Translations under genes and position numbers: made by a program
Shown here: positions 48,690 to 60,645 of the stretch, piece after piece
Layout: each line of letters opens with the position of its first letter
How positions within the stretch are numbered: the first letter of the stretch is position 1
Source: Theropithecus gelada
Lineage: Eukaryota > Chordata > Mammalia > Primates > Cercopithecidae
Assembly: GCF_003255815.1 (NCBI RefSeq)
Contig: NC_037669.1
Location: forward strand, 49,278,093-49,342,092
Direction of reading: 5' to 3'
Length of the DNA: 64,000 bases
The notes under the pieces: generated by a model
Seen by the model: only the letters and a program-made list of their open reading frames with translations
Told to the model about the DNA's origin: nothing
The model's database searches: none

Positions 48690-48910
48690 TGGTCTCTCTG
48701 TCTTATCTTTCTCTCCTGCCCCCACCCATCTCTGTTCCTCTCTGTCTTGCTCCTCCCGTTCACGCTCTTTGTCTCTCCTTCTCTCAGTGTCTTGCCCCCT
48801 TCCCTTTCCACTCATCTGTCTCTCTGTGTGTCTCTATCTCTGCCTCTCTCTCTGTCTCCTTCCTTATCCCTCACCCCCGCTCCCTCTCCAGCCCCTCCTC
48901 TCTTCCTTCC
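48690..48910 (+). repeat. CT-rich low-complexity tract
   Basis: Repeating tctctgtc, cctctctct and similar, without a fixed unit. Confidence 0.85.
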
Positions 48911-49104
48911 TGTCTCCCGCTCATCTGGCTCATCTTGCTGCATCCTGCAGCTCCCCCCACTGAGCCCCGAGGATAATGCTCAGTGTGGCGATGATCCTGG
49001 GCACTTGGGACACAAGCTCCCTGCCAAGCTGAGCAGTGGGGTTTAGGAGCTGCCTAGGTGAGGGGTATTCGGATCTGAGGATCCTCACATCAACTGGAGG
49101 TGAG

Positions 49105-49280
49105 ATGTGCTGTGTGGTCTTGTGCAAGGCACTCGCCCTCTCTGAGCCTCAGTTTCCTCAACTATAAAATGAGGACAATCGTAGCACAACACCTGACCCT
49201 GGGAGGGCATGAGACGGAGAATATAACACAACAGGTGTCAAGCACAACACAGGCTCTTAGCAAACACCAGTTTCTCCCCG
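49105..49280 (+). mobile_element. MIR SINE
   Basis: tgtggtcttgtgcaaggcactcgccctctctgagcctcagtttcctcaactataaaatgag is the MIR core (quoted in part: cctcagtttcctcaac). Confidence 0.78.
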
Positions 49281-52200
49281 CCTTGTGGCAGTGAACCATG
49301 ACCCCTGAGGCCCATGTTAGAGCTGGGAGTGGGGGTGGGGGGCATTGCAACAGAAGACCAGGGCTCCACCTCCTGTCCTGAGCCCCAGTGTGGCTAGCAG
49401 AGCCACCAGACAGTGAGAGTGAGTACTGTGCCCAGCACTGCCCTACCAGATCTTACACCATCCTTGCAGCCAGCTGACTAGGCTGGGGTCAGCAAACCCA
49501 TTTCACAGATGGGGAAACTGAGGGGCATTAGCAGGGTAAGGATTCAAACCCAGATCTGCCTCCACATCTTATTATTTCTCCCTTCTATCCATTAACTGGG
49601 AGCACCATCAGGCCAGGATGGCTCATGGTAGCAGCCCCTACACCCCTGGCTGGGCAGAGGAGGTGCTGACAACTACTGGCTGAATGAATGAATAAAGGAA
49701 GGAACAAACCACACCTTCCGTGGCCTTACTAAAATGCAGTGAGGTGTTCTTCCAGAGAGGATTTTGGAGGGAACCAAGGGGAGATGAAGGGTACTTAGGA
49801 GTGGGGATTAGGTAGGACCCAGCAATAACGAACTTGGAATGAACCGACTCAGAATACCCAACCCTAGTTGGTTATTCACACTGCAATTTGGGCCTTTTTC
49901 AGCTTTTGTTCAAGTCTGATTATATCAAGGAAAAGGTCTTGGTTTGAGACTAATGTGTCTTTAATGACTGTAACATTTGTCACTGTCCCTTTTTAATAGA
50001 GAGAAGTTCTCAAACTCAGGACTGTTGACATCAGCGTGCTAGGATGCACTGATAGCACTTCGTTTCCTTTGTATTTGCTGTTACTTTCTGGTTTTGGCAA
50101 GTGTTACTGGTTTTCCACGTACAATAATGATGTAAAGCTTCCTTGATAAATGCATTGATTGAAGTCCTTTAAAAGTGAGTTGAAGACAAATGTGAAATAG
50201 GTGATAATCCATATGCCACCAAAATGCCTGAAATTTGGGAAATGTCCAGCAGTGCCTTTGAGGACGAGGACCTGGTGGCCGAGTCAGGGCAGTCTTGCCT
50301 GGGGCACGGTGGTCAGCGGCTAGGCTGGCTCGGAGAAGGCGGGCCTGGGCCTTCTACCCTACTGGGTGGGTTTCCCACCCTGTCCTGTCCATTCTTGCCT
50401 CTGACTGCCCAGGGCAGAGCTGTGAGGAGACGGAGGAAATGTTTTTCTTCTTCAATTGGAAAAAATAACAGTGGGGCCAGGGCTGCGCTGGGAGGAGGGG
50501 GCTCCTGCCCTCCCGTCCCTGGGGCCTGGCCTCTGAGAACGTTTCCTTGCAGGAAATGCTCCGGCAAGGTTAAATGCTCCAGAGCACCGCCTCATCCACA
50601 GGAAGGTGTTGGAAACAAGAGTCCTAGGGATGGCTCAGCACCCCCAGCCATGGGCCTAGGTGGTGCCAGGAGCCATCACTACTGCTTCTCGGTGGCTGGA
50701 CCCATCTCATTTCCCTGTGGGAGCAACCCTGGCGGGGGGTCTTATCAACCCCCTTTTGCAGATGGGGACACTGAAGGTCAGAGTGGTGTGCTACTGGCCT
50801 GCAGCTGCACAGCCTCCAGCTGTCCAGGCCCTGCTCTCAGCTGCTGCATCCCTGCGCCCCTTGCTTGGAGCTGAGAGGCCTGACCCTAACCACCTGCATG
50901 ACCACGGTGGCGCCACTGCTTCTTGGGCCTCAGTTTCCATATCTGGAAAGAGGAGCATGACCCGCCTTGGTGGGCCGCTGTGAGGCTGGGGCACACGTGT
51001 GTCATCATGAAGTGTGAAGTCTGCTGACTTCCCGCCCTAGAGCCTGGGGCTCCTCCCCTCGGCTCCCATGTGGGCTTCTCCAGCCCGTCCTCTGAACCCC
51101 TTGGGAGGGCTCCCTCCACCCAGATGATGATTATCAGGGAGATCACCTCCTTTAATCACCCGCCCAAGGGTCTCGAGGGCCTTTGTGATCATTCCTTCCC
51201 CTCTTCTCCTGAGCATGGACACGAAGGCTCAGAGAGGCCTAGAGGCCTGCCCAAGGTCACACAGCAAACAGGTGGCAAAGTGAGCCCTGCCCCGCTGCCC
51301 CTCCACACTGCATCTCCTGTCTTTGCCATCGTGCGCCACTGGTGTGACATGGGAGGGGAGGGCTGACCCTCCAGTGGTGGCAGTGGCAGGAGACAGTACC
51401 CATCTTGACCGTGTTTCCAGACAGCAGTGCTGTGGCTTCTCCACTGTGAATGCCACTGGGGAAACCTCGAGGCTTTGCCACCCTTCACGTTCTAGGGACC
51501 CCTTCTGACCCCTGGAGTGTTCCCTCTCTGCCTCTTCTAGAGGAGGCGACCTTCCAGGTCTGGTTTATGGGCCCAGGAGCGGTGGGCTGCCCTGGCCCTC
51601 AAGCCCAGCCCCCAGGGTGGTTCCCCTTATCTCCGCGTCCCTGTGGGGCTGGAGGAAATGGTTCTCATTCCTGTGTGTGAATGACGCCCTCTCCCGACTC
51701 TGGGCAGGTCCTTGCCCTCTGTGCTCAAGGGACTCATGGGCTGGGGTGGGGACCCAGAGCCCCGTGTGCTCACTGGGGGCGCCTAGCCTGCCGAGCCCCC
51801 ACGTGGCCCCTTTGTGCTCTGTGAGTTGGATAATGGGCGGCATTCTCAGACGTCCAGTCATGGGTCTGGGCCTGTGAAAGGACCCGGGCAGCTCCACACT
51901 GAGGCCTCTGTCCAGCAGAAGCCACAGAGGGGCAGGGTCGCCGCGGGGGCCCCCACCCACATTCCCTGGCTGCCATCTCCAGGCGACAGCCGCCTGAGTG
52001 GGCCGGGAGGCGGGCACTCCCTGCACAGACAGTAGGTGCTTCATGACCACATCCCCAGTGACAGGCGCCACAGGGAGCAGGGAAAGCCCAGGGCTGATGA
52101 GGACTGGGCGTTGTGTGGGTTAAGCACCTTCTGTGTGCTAAACATTTGCCAGCCAGTCCTTACAAAAGCCATTAAACAGCTGTATTGCTGACCCCATTTG

Positions 52201-53487
52201 ATAGGTGCATAAATCGAGGCTCAGGAGATGAGGCTCTGGTCCTGGATTTGAACCGGTGTCTGACCATGACCAATCCAGTGGATGCTGAGTGAGCACCTAA
52301 TGTTTGCCTTAGGGACACAACAGTGACCACACCCCGAGGCAGGAGGGCTGAGGGAATACACAGGGGCGAATCAGACAGCCAGGCCAGCAGGAGCATGCAG
52401 GGCAGGCTTATGGCTGTGTACAATGTCACTGAGAATCCAACATGAGGCCGTCTTCACTGTGAGGCCCGCCTACAGAGGAGGGGACTGAGGCCCCAGAGGA
52501 AGCGACTTGCCTGGGGCCACTGAGCCGCTAAAGTTGGAACTGGGATTTCCACTGAGGTCTGTTCTCAGTGTTCACCCCTGTTCTCCAGGGGTGGGGCCCA
52601 GTGAGAGGCAGATGGGACCCCAGTCGAGGCTGTGGAGTCGTCATCCTGTGGCCCTGGATCTGGGTTCAGATCCCAGCCTCGTGCTGCCTGTGTGACAGGT
52701 GAATCTCTTCCCCGCTCCAGGCCTCCATTCCCCCACCTGTGTAATGGGCATAACAGCCACTGCCTCTGCAGGCTGTGGGGATGAAATGAGGTCACCCCTG
52801 TGGGACATTCAGCCAGCACCTGACTCATGGCAAATAGTCAGTGACATTTTCTTCTTCCAATTATTGATGTGGGGAGGCGTTGCCGCTCCCACCGTCCCCC
52901 AGCTCTGACTTCCCAGTGCCTCCCTGCCCTGCCCTCGGGATGGAGGGAGCAGGCCTGGCTCATGTTTTATCAGATGCACTCAGGGCAGCTCTTCTGCCCC
53001 CGCCCCCCGTCAGGGCTTCACATCAAGACCCTTCCTGCCCCCTCCAGACCTGCACCCTCCTCTGGACCTCAGTTTCCTCTTCTGCAAAATGGGATAAGGC
53101 CTCTGGCATCTAACGGAGTTGGCTAATCAAGTTTGGTCTTTACTGACAGCGGGGGCTGGGTCTTTCCTCAGTGGCTTCCTGGAGTCTGTCACTGAGTGGG
53201 TGCTCCCCCAGGTACCTCAGCCTCCTCAGTGCCCCCTGACCCCCACCCCGGCAGAGCAAGTGCATGAGCTTATACTTCATAGCAGGTACCAAAACAATGG
53301 ACACTTCTACTGCCCTTCTATGGGCTAGGCCCAGTTCTAAACCCCTTGCACATATCAATGTATTTAAACCTTACAATAATGCTACTGTGAACATACCGAT
53401 GTACAGGTAGGGAAACTGAGGCAGGAGGTGAGGTGACTTGCCTGAGGTCACCAGCTAGTACGTCGTAGAACCTGGATTCCAGATTCT

Positions 53488-53780
53488 TTTTTTTTTTTTG
53501 AGATGGAGTCTTGCTCTGTTGTCCAGGCTGGAGTGCAGTGGTGCGATCTCAGCTCACTGCAACCTCTACCTCCCGCGTGCAAGCGATTCTCCTGCCTCAG
53601 CCTCCCAAGTAGCTGGGATTACAGGAGCACACCACCACGTCTGGCTAATTTTTGTATTTTTAGTAGAGACAGAGTTTCGCCATGTTGGTCAGGCTGGTTT
53701 CGAACTCCTGACCTCGTGATCTGCCCGCCTCAGCCTCCCAAAGTGCTGGGATTACAGGTGTGAGCCACCGCACTCAACCT
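53488..53780 (-). mobile_element. AluS-like SINE
   Basis: Full reverse Alu starting with poly-T (53488-53499), moderately diverged (acctctacctcccgcgtgca). Target-site copies are not clear. Confidence 0.93.
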
Positions 53781-55110
53781 GAGTCCTTGTTCTTAATGAA
53801 CTTGAGTCTCTATGGCCCCAGGCCCCAGTGCCAGTGGGCCCCAAGGGGTTCTCTTAAGTCTTGGGCTGACACACACACCCCACTTCAGACCTGTTTCCAC
53901 CCTGTAAGGCTTCCTGGCCCCCTTTATGCCCCAGTAAACGTCTGAGAACTGTTTTCTCACCTTTGATGCTTCCTGGGAGACCTGGATGGGAATGAAGTCA
54001 TCCCTGGAAGCCTCAGGGAGGCCGGGCAGGTGTGGGCTAAAATCCAGGTGAGCCTGCTTCCCAACCAGGCCTCTCCGTTCCGGCGGCCCCAACCTCACCA
54101 CTTGGTTCCAGGCAATTCAGTGGGGACTGACAAGGCCCCACTCATCTTCTGAAACTGCTGCTGGGTCTGGAGAAGGAAGGGCTGCCTGCAGCGGGGTGAG
54201 TGCCTGTCACGAGTATGCAAGCAGCAGGCCCTAGACATGGCCCCACCTTGGACCAGCTGCACGATTCTGAGAGCCCACTCAGACCAAGCACTTGCTGTGT
54301 GCCAAGCACACTCCCCGCTGATATAATCCTAACCACTCTAGGATGGGGCAGTGGAGGGGCCTCACCCATACGGTCACACACAGGACGTACATGAGAGGCT
54401 GGCATGGGAGAGCAGGGCCCCAGAATACTGTGGTCTTACTGGCCTGATGGCCTACATGAGCCCCTAAAGAGAACCCAGTGTCCAGAAAAGGTGTTTCCTC
54501 TCTTGTTTTCTGAGTGAACTTTGCATCCCTCAAGACCCAACACAATTTCACCTCCTCTGGAAAGTCTTTCCTAGTGAACTCCTAGGCATCCCTCAAGACC
54601 TAGTCTAAATGGCCCTTCTGAGAAGACTTCCTTGAGCGGCAAAGCAGAGTTAGGAGTTCCTCCACCCACTTAGAGCTCCTCCCATCAAACTGCATATCAC
54701 CCAGTGTGAGCACACATGTCTTTCCCAGCGCACTGGGAGCGCTTCCAGGGTGGGACACACGGTCACTACTAACAAATGTTGGGCTGGGCAGACGGCTGCC
54801 AGCACCACCCCAGGACATGCCCCCCCAGCAGGCAGGATGGTCATGTTGGCTGCTGGAGACCCCCTCCCTGGGCAGTGCCAGGCAGAAACTGCCAAAGCGA
54901 CCTCCCTGTCCCCACTGTCCTTTGGCCCTACTGACTGCCCCTCATAAAAGTAGGCCACATCAGCCCTCCTGCACCACCTGCCTCACCTGGGACACCCACT
55001 AGCCCTCAAGGTGACCTCTCACACCTGATTCCTGGTGGAGTTCTGAGGGTCCTGCCCCTCATCTCATGACACACAAGCAAAACCCTGGGCAGAATAGAAC
55101 ACTAAGCGTC

Positions 55111-55165
55111 ATTCCTCCCTCCCTCCCTCCCTCCCTCCCTTCTTCCTTCCTTTCCTCCTTCCTTC
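55111..55165 (+). repeat. (CCCT)n / (CCTT)n simple repeat
   Basis: About seven ccct units then irregular tcctt units, polypyrimidine on the plus strand. Confidence 0.95.
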
Positions 55166-56614
55166 AGAAAGAACCCTTAACTAAGCACCTACTATGTGCC
55201 AGGCGCTGGGATATCATAGTGAACCCACAAGCATGGTCCTTGTCTTCAGCCCTACCCCAGGGGGCAAATAATCTTTAACCAAATAACTCAAATAGTTACA
55301 TAACCACAAAGGGCCACCCATCTTACAAAGGAGCCATACCAGATGGTTCTGGAAAAGTTTCTCCCAAGGGGACTCCAGCCCATCTTCTTCAGGCCCCTGG
55401 GGCTGAGATCTGCAGGATGCAGCAGAGTCAGGAGGGTGAAGAGAGCCTTCCAGGCAGGCACAGCAAGGGCAGAGCCCTGGAGGTGCGCCTCAGCAGGGAG
55501 TCCTGGAGGACAGAGGCCCGTGTGGGCAGAGCAGAGGAGGTTGGGAGGCCAGCAGCAGGCTGGTGGAGGATCCAGGGCTTGTTCTTGGGGGTATTAACTT
55601 TGAGGGGGTCTCAACCACCAGCCCAGCCTCTGGACACAGGGGCTCCACAGTCACTGGGTGCGGGTTCCCCTCTGCAGCCCACCACGGGGATTGTGCCCAC
55701 CTGTGCACACTCACAGAAGTGTGAGCTGCCACTCCAGGCTGATGGCTCTGAAAGGGTAAGAGCCTTCCCAGAGCTGTCCAGGAAGAGCAGGGGCTGCAGC
55801 ACACTGGCCCAGCTCCCAGCCACCAAGACAGAGGCATTAGGAGGCCCGCCCTGTAGTGAGCTTCTTACACAGCCTGTGAGAGCCCCTGTCTCAGGGGTAC
55901 CCCATTGTGTGTGTGCGTGTGGGCATGAGGGGTTGATCTGTGCAAAGATGGGGGAGGCGTGCATGTGAAGAGAGGTGTAATGTGTGTTCCTGTGCATGGG
56001 GTGCACATTGGGGTCACATGCACACAGATGGGAATTCCTGGTATGTGGTGGAGGTGACTGTACAAGCCAAGGTCTGCATGGGCAACAGGCTGATGGGAGT
56101 GGACTTGCATGAGGGCTGTGGCTGGGAGCCAATGCCTGCCGGGGCCCAGGGTCTGTGGTTCACCCTGGGGGTTGGGGCCTTGGAGGCTATCGGGACCTTT
56201 TCTGTCAAGGCCACTGACTGGTCCTGCTGCCCTGTGGCTGAATGAGGGCTTCTTCATGAAACACCCATTTTTATGGTCAACCTCCAAGAGCCTGATCTCC
56301 GCTTTGAGGCTTCAGCCTGACCTTGGGTGGCCCTGGATGATCCAGTATCTGATCTGACGTGGTCTAGCCTCCGACCTTGAGTGGTCCAGCTTCTGGCCTT
56401 GAGGGGATCTGCCCTTAAGCTAGGGCAGCCCAATCTGTGAGTAATACTCACTCTGGATTTCCCTGGCCAGAGTCCTCTCGGTGGAGGAACTTGGGACCGG
56501 TTCTTTTGGGACTTTTGGGTGACATCATCCCTCCTTACTCAAGAACAGCCTTACAAGAACCACAGCTGTAAGTGGTATCTCGGGATGAGCCACCCTCTTT
56601 CCCCTGTGGCTTCC

Positions 56615-56690
56615 CCTGTGACTTCCCCACTCCTACTTAGACTCTGAGTCCTGAAGGCCCAGAAGTCCCTGAGTCCCCTAGTCAGTGTGG
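56615..56690 (+). repeat. Direct repeat copy 1
   Basis: Shares a ~33-base identical block (from aggcccagaagtccctgagt, including cccctagtcag) with 58118-58195, extended on the left by a similar acttccc...cctactt...actctgagt stretch. Confidence 0.85.
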
Positions 56691-58117
56691 AATTCAGTCC
56701 CACGAGGCCCCTGAACTTCCCTCCTGCCTTCTCCCCCTGGATGAGTCTCCTGGTGTCTCCAAGACTTGGCTCTGGCCACTCCTCTTCCAGGCAGCCTTCT
56801 CAGCTCTCGCAGGCTAGGTTAGGCTTCCTCCTCCTCTCCCCCCACAGTTCCCTAGACTTCTACCATCCAAGCACCCACACCAGGTGACACTGTCTCTGTT
56901 GCTCTGGCTCCTCTGCCAACCAGGAGGCATCTGAAGAGCTAGGTCCTTTGAGAACATACCTGTGTTCCCCCATCGCTAGGCAGAAGGTTAAACTCTAAGC
57001 AGGCTCACGAGGGTGAATGAATGCATGAAGGAACAAATGAGAGAGGAGATGAATGAACGTCCTCCCAACATCTTCTGGGCTGGTGCCCACTCCCGTGTAG
57101 CCTTCAGGGCAGCCAACGGGGAGGCAGCTTTGACCTTCTCCCCTGGCCTCCTGTGGTATCCCCACCTGCCACTCACCCACCTGTCAGAGAAGGTGACCAC
57201 CCACACCCTGGCCCGAGAAGGGTTTGTGTCTCTAAAATACAGGTTTTCCAGGGAGGATGTGACTTAGCTGGGATGAGATGTACAGGACAGTCATGCCAGC
57301 CTCACCTCCATTGTACCAGCTCACAGCCCCAGGTGGGGAGGAGGAGGCACTTTGGGGTCCCCATGCAGCATAGGAGGCTGTGGAGCCAAAAGGATCTGGG
57401 TTCAAATCCAGCCTTGCCCCCTCCACATGGTGGGACCTTGGACAGAGCCTTTTTCCCATCTGCAAGTCTGGGGTAAGGCTGCACCTTGGCGGCTCACAGG
57501 AGCCCAGTCATCCCTGGCACAGCCCCCAGTGCATGGCAGAGTCAAGACTTCGAGGTCTGAGGTGGAGACATACTTCTGGAGTCAATGCAGCTAATGCTTC
57601 CTGAGGCCACTGTGAGGACTCTGACAGTCACCCTCAGTGAGATGGGGGCCAAGGAGTGTGCTGGGCTGGGAGCTGTTGCCCTGGAACATGGCGGAAGACA
57701 CTGTAGGGGGGAGAGGTGGAGGCAGGAGACCCCAGGGAGGGCGGGTGAGACAACCATGAGGGTGGTCAGGCAGAGGAGGCCATCCTTTCACCAACAAGTC
57801 CTGCGGCCTCGGGGGTGGCGGCTCCTGGGGCCTTCTGAGCCGGTGTCAGTGTCTTCCTTGATCCCTTGTAAGTTGTAGATGGTGTTCTGTCACCTGTGAC
57901 CTGCCGCCCACCCCAATGTGTGTCCCCCAAAATGTGAATGGGGGGCAGTGGCAGTGGCAGGGCCAGAAGCTCAAATGCAAGTAAGTGTCCTAAACCGAGG
58001 CTGAGATTCCCCCACAGTCCCGCCCTGCATGTCCCCAGCCTACCACGCCACCAGGCTGCCCAAGGCAGAACCCAGGAGGCACCTGGACACCCCGTCCCTT
58101 CCTCCCACTTGTCCAGA

Positions 58118-58195
58118 GGTCGCTTCCCAATCACACCTACTTCAACTCTGAGTACTAAAGGCCCAGAAGTCCCTGAGTCCCCTAGTCAGTTTGTC
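58118..58195 (+). repeat. Direct repeat copy 2
   Basis: Second copy 1.5 kb from the first, same orientation. Differences include gtcctgaagg/gtactaaagg and gtgtgg/gtttgt at the right edge. Confidence 0.85.
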
Positions 58196-59966
58196 CCTTT
58201 TAGCCCCAAGACTACTGTACCAGTCTAAGCCATCACCTCCCGCCTGAACCTCCCCTCCCACTTCCTCTCTCTGCTGCCCTCCTCCCTTCCTCTCCTCAAA
58301 TCACTTTTCCTGTGGGACATTTTCAAACTGCAAATCTGGTTGTGTTGTTTTTCTCCAACTTCAAGTCCTGCAAATGCCCTCAGGGTAAAGCCAGGTCCCT
58401 TTGCCCAGATCCCCATCTCTGTGGCAGCCCCACCCACTCCAGTCATACCTGCACTCCCACTGCCTCCCACCAGGCCTTCGTCATTACTGTCCCCCTCACC
58501 TGCGACCCCCTGTCCTTCCCCCCGGCCCATGAACACCCCATGCATCCGGCTTAGCTCAAGGGTCCTCTGGCTGAGGGCTGCACCCCGCCTGCCCAGGTGG
58601 CTCAGCTATCCTTGTGTGCTCTGCACAGCAGCTATGTCATTTGATTAACGTCTGCAGATGGCACAGGGCAGGGTCCTCCTCTGTCCTGTCCACCACTGGG
58701 ACCCGGGGGCCGGACACTGCAGGCGGATACGCCTCCACCTGTGAGCACAGGGTGGGGGTAGAGCCCCCAGCCCATCCCACCGTCCAGGGGAGGCGATTTC
58801 CAGCTCCCAGAAGCAGGAAGTGAGTCAGAGCAGGGGCAGGTGGCCGCCGGCACCATGGGCGAGACGGATGAGGCCTGCACAGAAGGCCAGACCACCACCC
58901 AGGCTAGCAGGAAGGAGGCGTAGAGGAAGAGGATGGGAGGGAAGACCCTCTCCCCAGCAAAACAGGCAGCCCTGTGGGCCCCTGCGGAAGCCGATGACGT
59001 CAGCACAGATGCGGCCACCAAGCCCATTGTCCCGTCACACCTGGGGCCCACCAGGAATAGCCTCCAGCCCAAACCCTCCAACCCAATGGACACCTGTCCT
59101 GGGCCACTGCACAGGCTGGGCCTGCTGTGATCTCATTCACTCTCCACATGAGCACATGAGCAGAGGCTCTCACTGGCCCCGTTTTCCAGAAGGCCAAAGA
59201 GAGGCCTTGAACCCAGCTCTGTGTGGTCATGGAGATCTCTCTGGCTTCTAAGCCTCAGGGGGTACAGGAGGCCCAGGGGACTCCAAAACTGCTCCAGAGG
59301 CAGCCACCACCAAGTCTGGAGCAGGCTCAGGGGAGGCGGCACAGACCCGCCAGGCCAAGGTTCTAGTCCTGGCTCAGTCTCTACCTGAAAACAGAGCCAG
59401 CCAGGTTCCCCTTTCCCCCCAGGACTCAATTTCCCCATCCTCACTCAAGAGGCTTGGCTGGGCAGACTGAGTCAAAGCCAGGGGCTGCCTGGGCAGGGGG
59501 CTCAGGGGAGTCTCTGGTCAGACTCTTCTCAGACCAGAAGAGTCTCTCCCTCTTCTTCCCTGCATCATAACCTGGGGCTCCGAGGACCCCAAGGATAGTA
59601 TTGGCTGGGCAGCAGGGGAGCAGCACCCTGGGAGCCTGCATCCCAGAAAAAAGGCAGCACAGGCCAGCCACAGGCAGCCCAGCTCAGGGGCACTCTCACA
59701 TCCTCAGCCGGACCCATGTCACCCCTACTGCTGCCTCTCCATTCTCACTTCCCTTTTGGTGCCAGAGCTGAGAAACCTCTGCCTCAAAAGGATCTGGGCT
59801 TGGATGGGCTGTGCAACTAGATGGGCACCCTGAGGCCTGGCCACCGAGGGTGGGCAGCCCCAGGACATGGGGCCAAGGAGAGGCAGAACCACACAGGACA
59901 AACCCGCAGGAGCATTGTTGGGTTATGACCTCTAGGGTAGGGTGGCAGGGGTTGGGGGTGGAGTTT

Positions 59967-60404
59967 GTTTTTTAAATTTTTAAAATTTTTGTCCTGTAAT
60001 CCCAGCACTTTGGGAGGCCGAGGCGGACAGATCACGAGGTCAGGAGATTGAGAACATCCTGGCTAACACAGTGAAACCCCATCTCTACTAAAAAAAAATA
60101 CAAAAAATTAGCCGGGCGTGGTGGTGTGTGCCTGTAGTCCCAGCTACTCGGAGGCTGAGGCAGGAGAATGGCGTGAACCCAGGAGGCGGAGCTTGCAGTG
60201 AGCCGAGATGGTGCCACTGCACTCCAGCCTGGGCGACAAAGCAAGACTCTGTCTCAAAAAAATAAAAAATAAATAAAATTTTTGTTTAGAAATGGAGGTC
60301 TTGCGATGTTGTCCAGGCTGGTCTTAAACTCCTGGCCTCAAGTGATCCTCCATCCTTGGCCTCCCAAGGTGCTCGGATTATAGGCGTGAGCCACTGCACC
60401 CAGC
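59967..60404 (-). mobile_element. Old Alu left-arm fragment, split by AluY
   Basis: Reverse left monomer (ttgtccaggctggtcttaaac to gtgagccactgcacccagc, 60286-60404) with its T-rich start at 59967-59992. The two parts are separated by the AluY at 59993-60273. Confidence 0.85.
59993..60273 (+). mobile_element. AluY, 5'-truncated, nested
   Basis: Begins at cctgtaatcccagc (about the first 30 Alu bases are lost) and ends in an AATAAA-rich tail. Target-site copies taaaatttttgt at 59981-59992 and 60274-60285 lie in the T/A-rich part of the older Alu. Confidence 0.94.
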
Positions 60405-60485
60405 AGGTTTTGAAGTTTTTCTTTTTTTGTGTCTGAATTTTCTAACTTTTCCTCAAAGAATATGTATTATTTCTGTTAAAAACAT

Positions 60486-60645
60486 GGGGGCAGAACGAGG
60501 TGGCACATGCCTGTGGTCCCAGCTACTCAGGAGGCTGAGGTGGGAGGATTGCTTGAGCCCAGAAGTTCCATGGTTCAATGAGCTATGATCGCACCACTGC
60601 ACTCCAGCCTAGGTGACAGAACAGGACCCTGTCTCCAAAACGAAA
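60486..60645 (+). mobile_element. Alu right-arm-like monomer
   Basis: Starts gggggcagaacgaggtggcaca and ends cctgtctccaaaacgaaaagc; single arm, old and diverged. Confidence 0.82.

Larger units (their letters stand above)
47560..53480. other. Intergenic sequence upstream of PLXND1, proximal part
   Basis: No supported gene. Holds a CT-rich tract (48690-48910), MIR pieces (about 48000-48180 reverse, 49105-49280 plus, 49440-49560 reverse, 52640-52850 plus, 53330-53470 reverse) and an AT-rich non-repeat island (49860-50230). The open frame at 50224-50874 has no recognisable domain. Confidence 0.7.
53781..59980. other. Intergenic sequence, middle part
   Basis: No supported gene. Contains a TCCC repeat (55111-55165), a pair of diverged direct repeats (56615-56690 and 58118-58195), a MIR piece at about 57385-57480 and an L2-like piece at about 58315-58530. 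The rest is unassigned GC-moderate sequence. Confidence 0.65.

Noticed and set aside
48690..48910. Possible protein-coding Ser/Leu-rich frame
   Set aside because: Low-complexity CT tract gives repeated Ser/Leu codons in all frames.
50224..50874. 216-codon plus-strand frame upstream of the gene
   Set aside because: Begins after the AT-rich island but has no recognised domain or splice structure. Gly/Pro-rich composition suggests chance.
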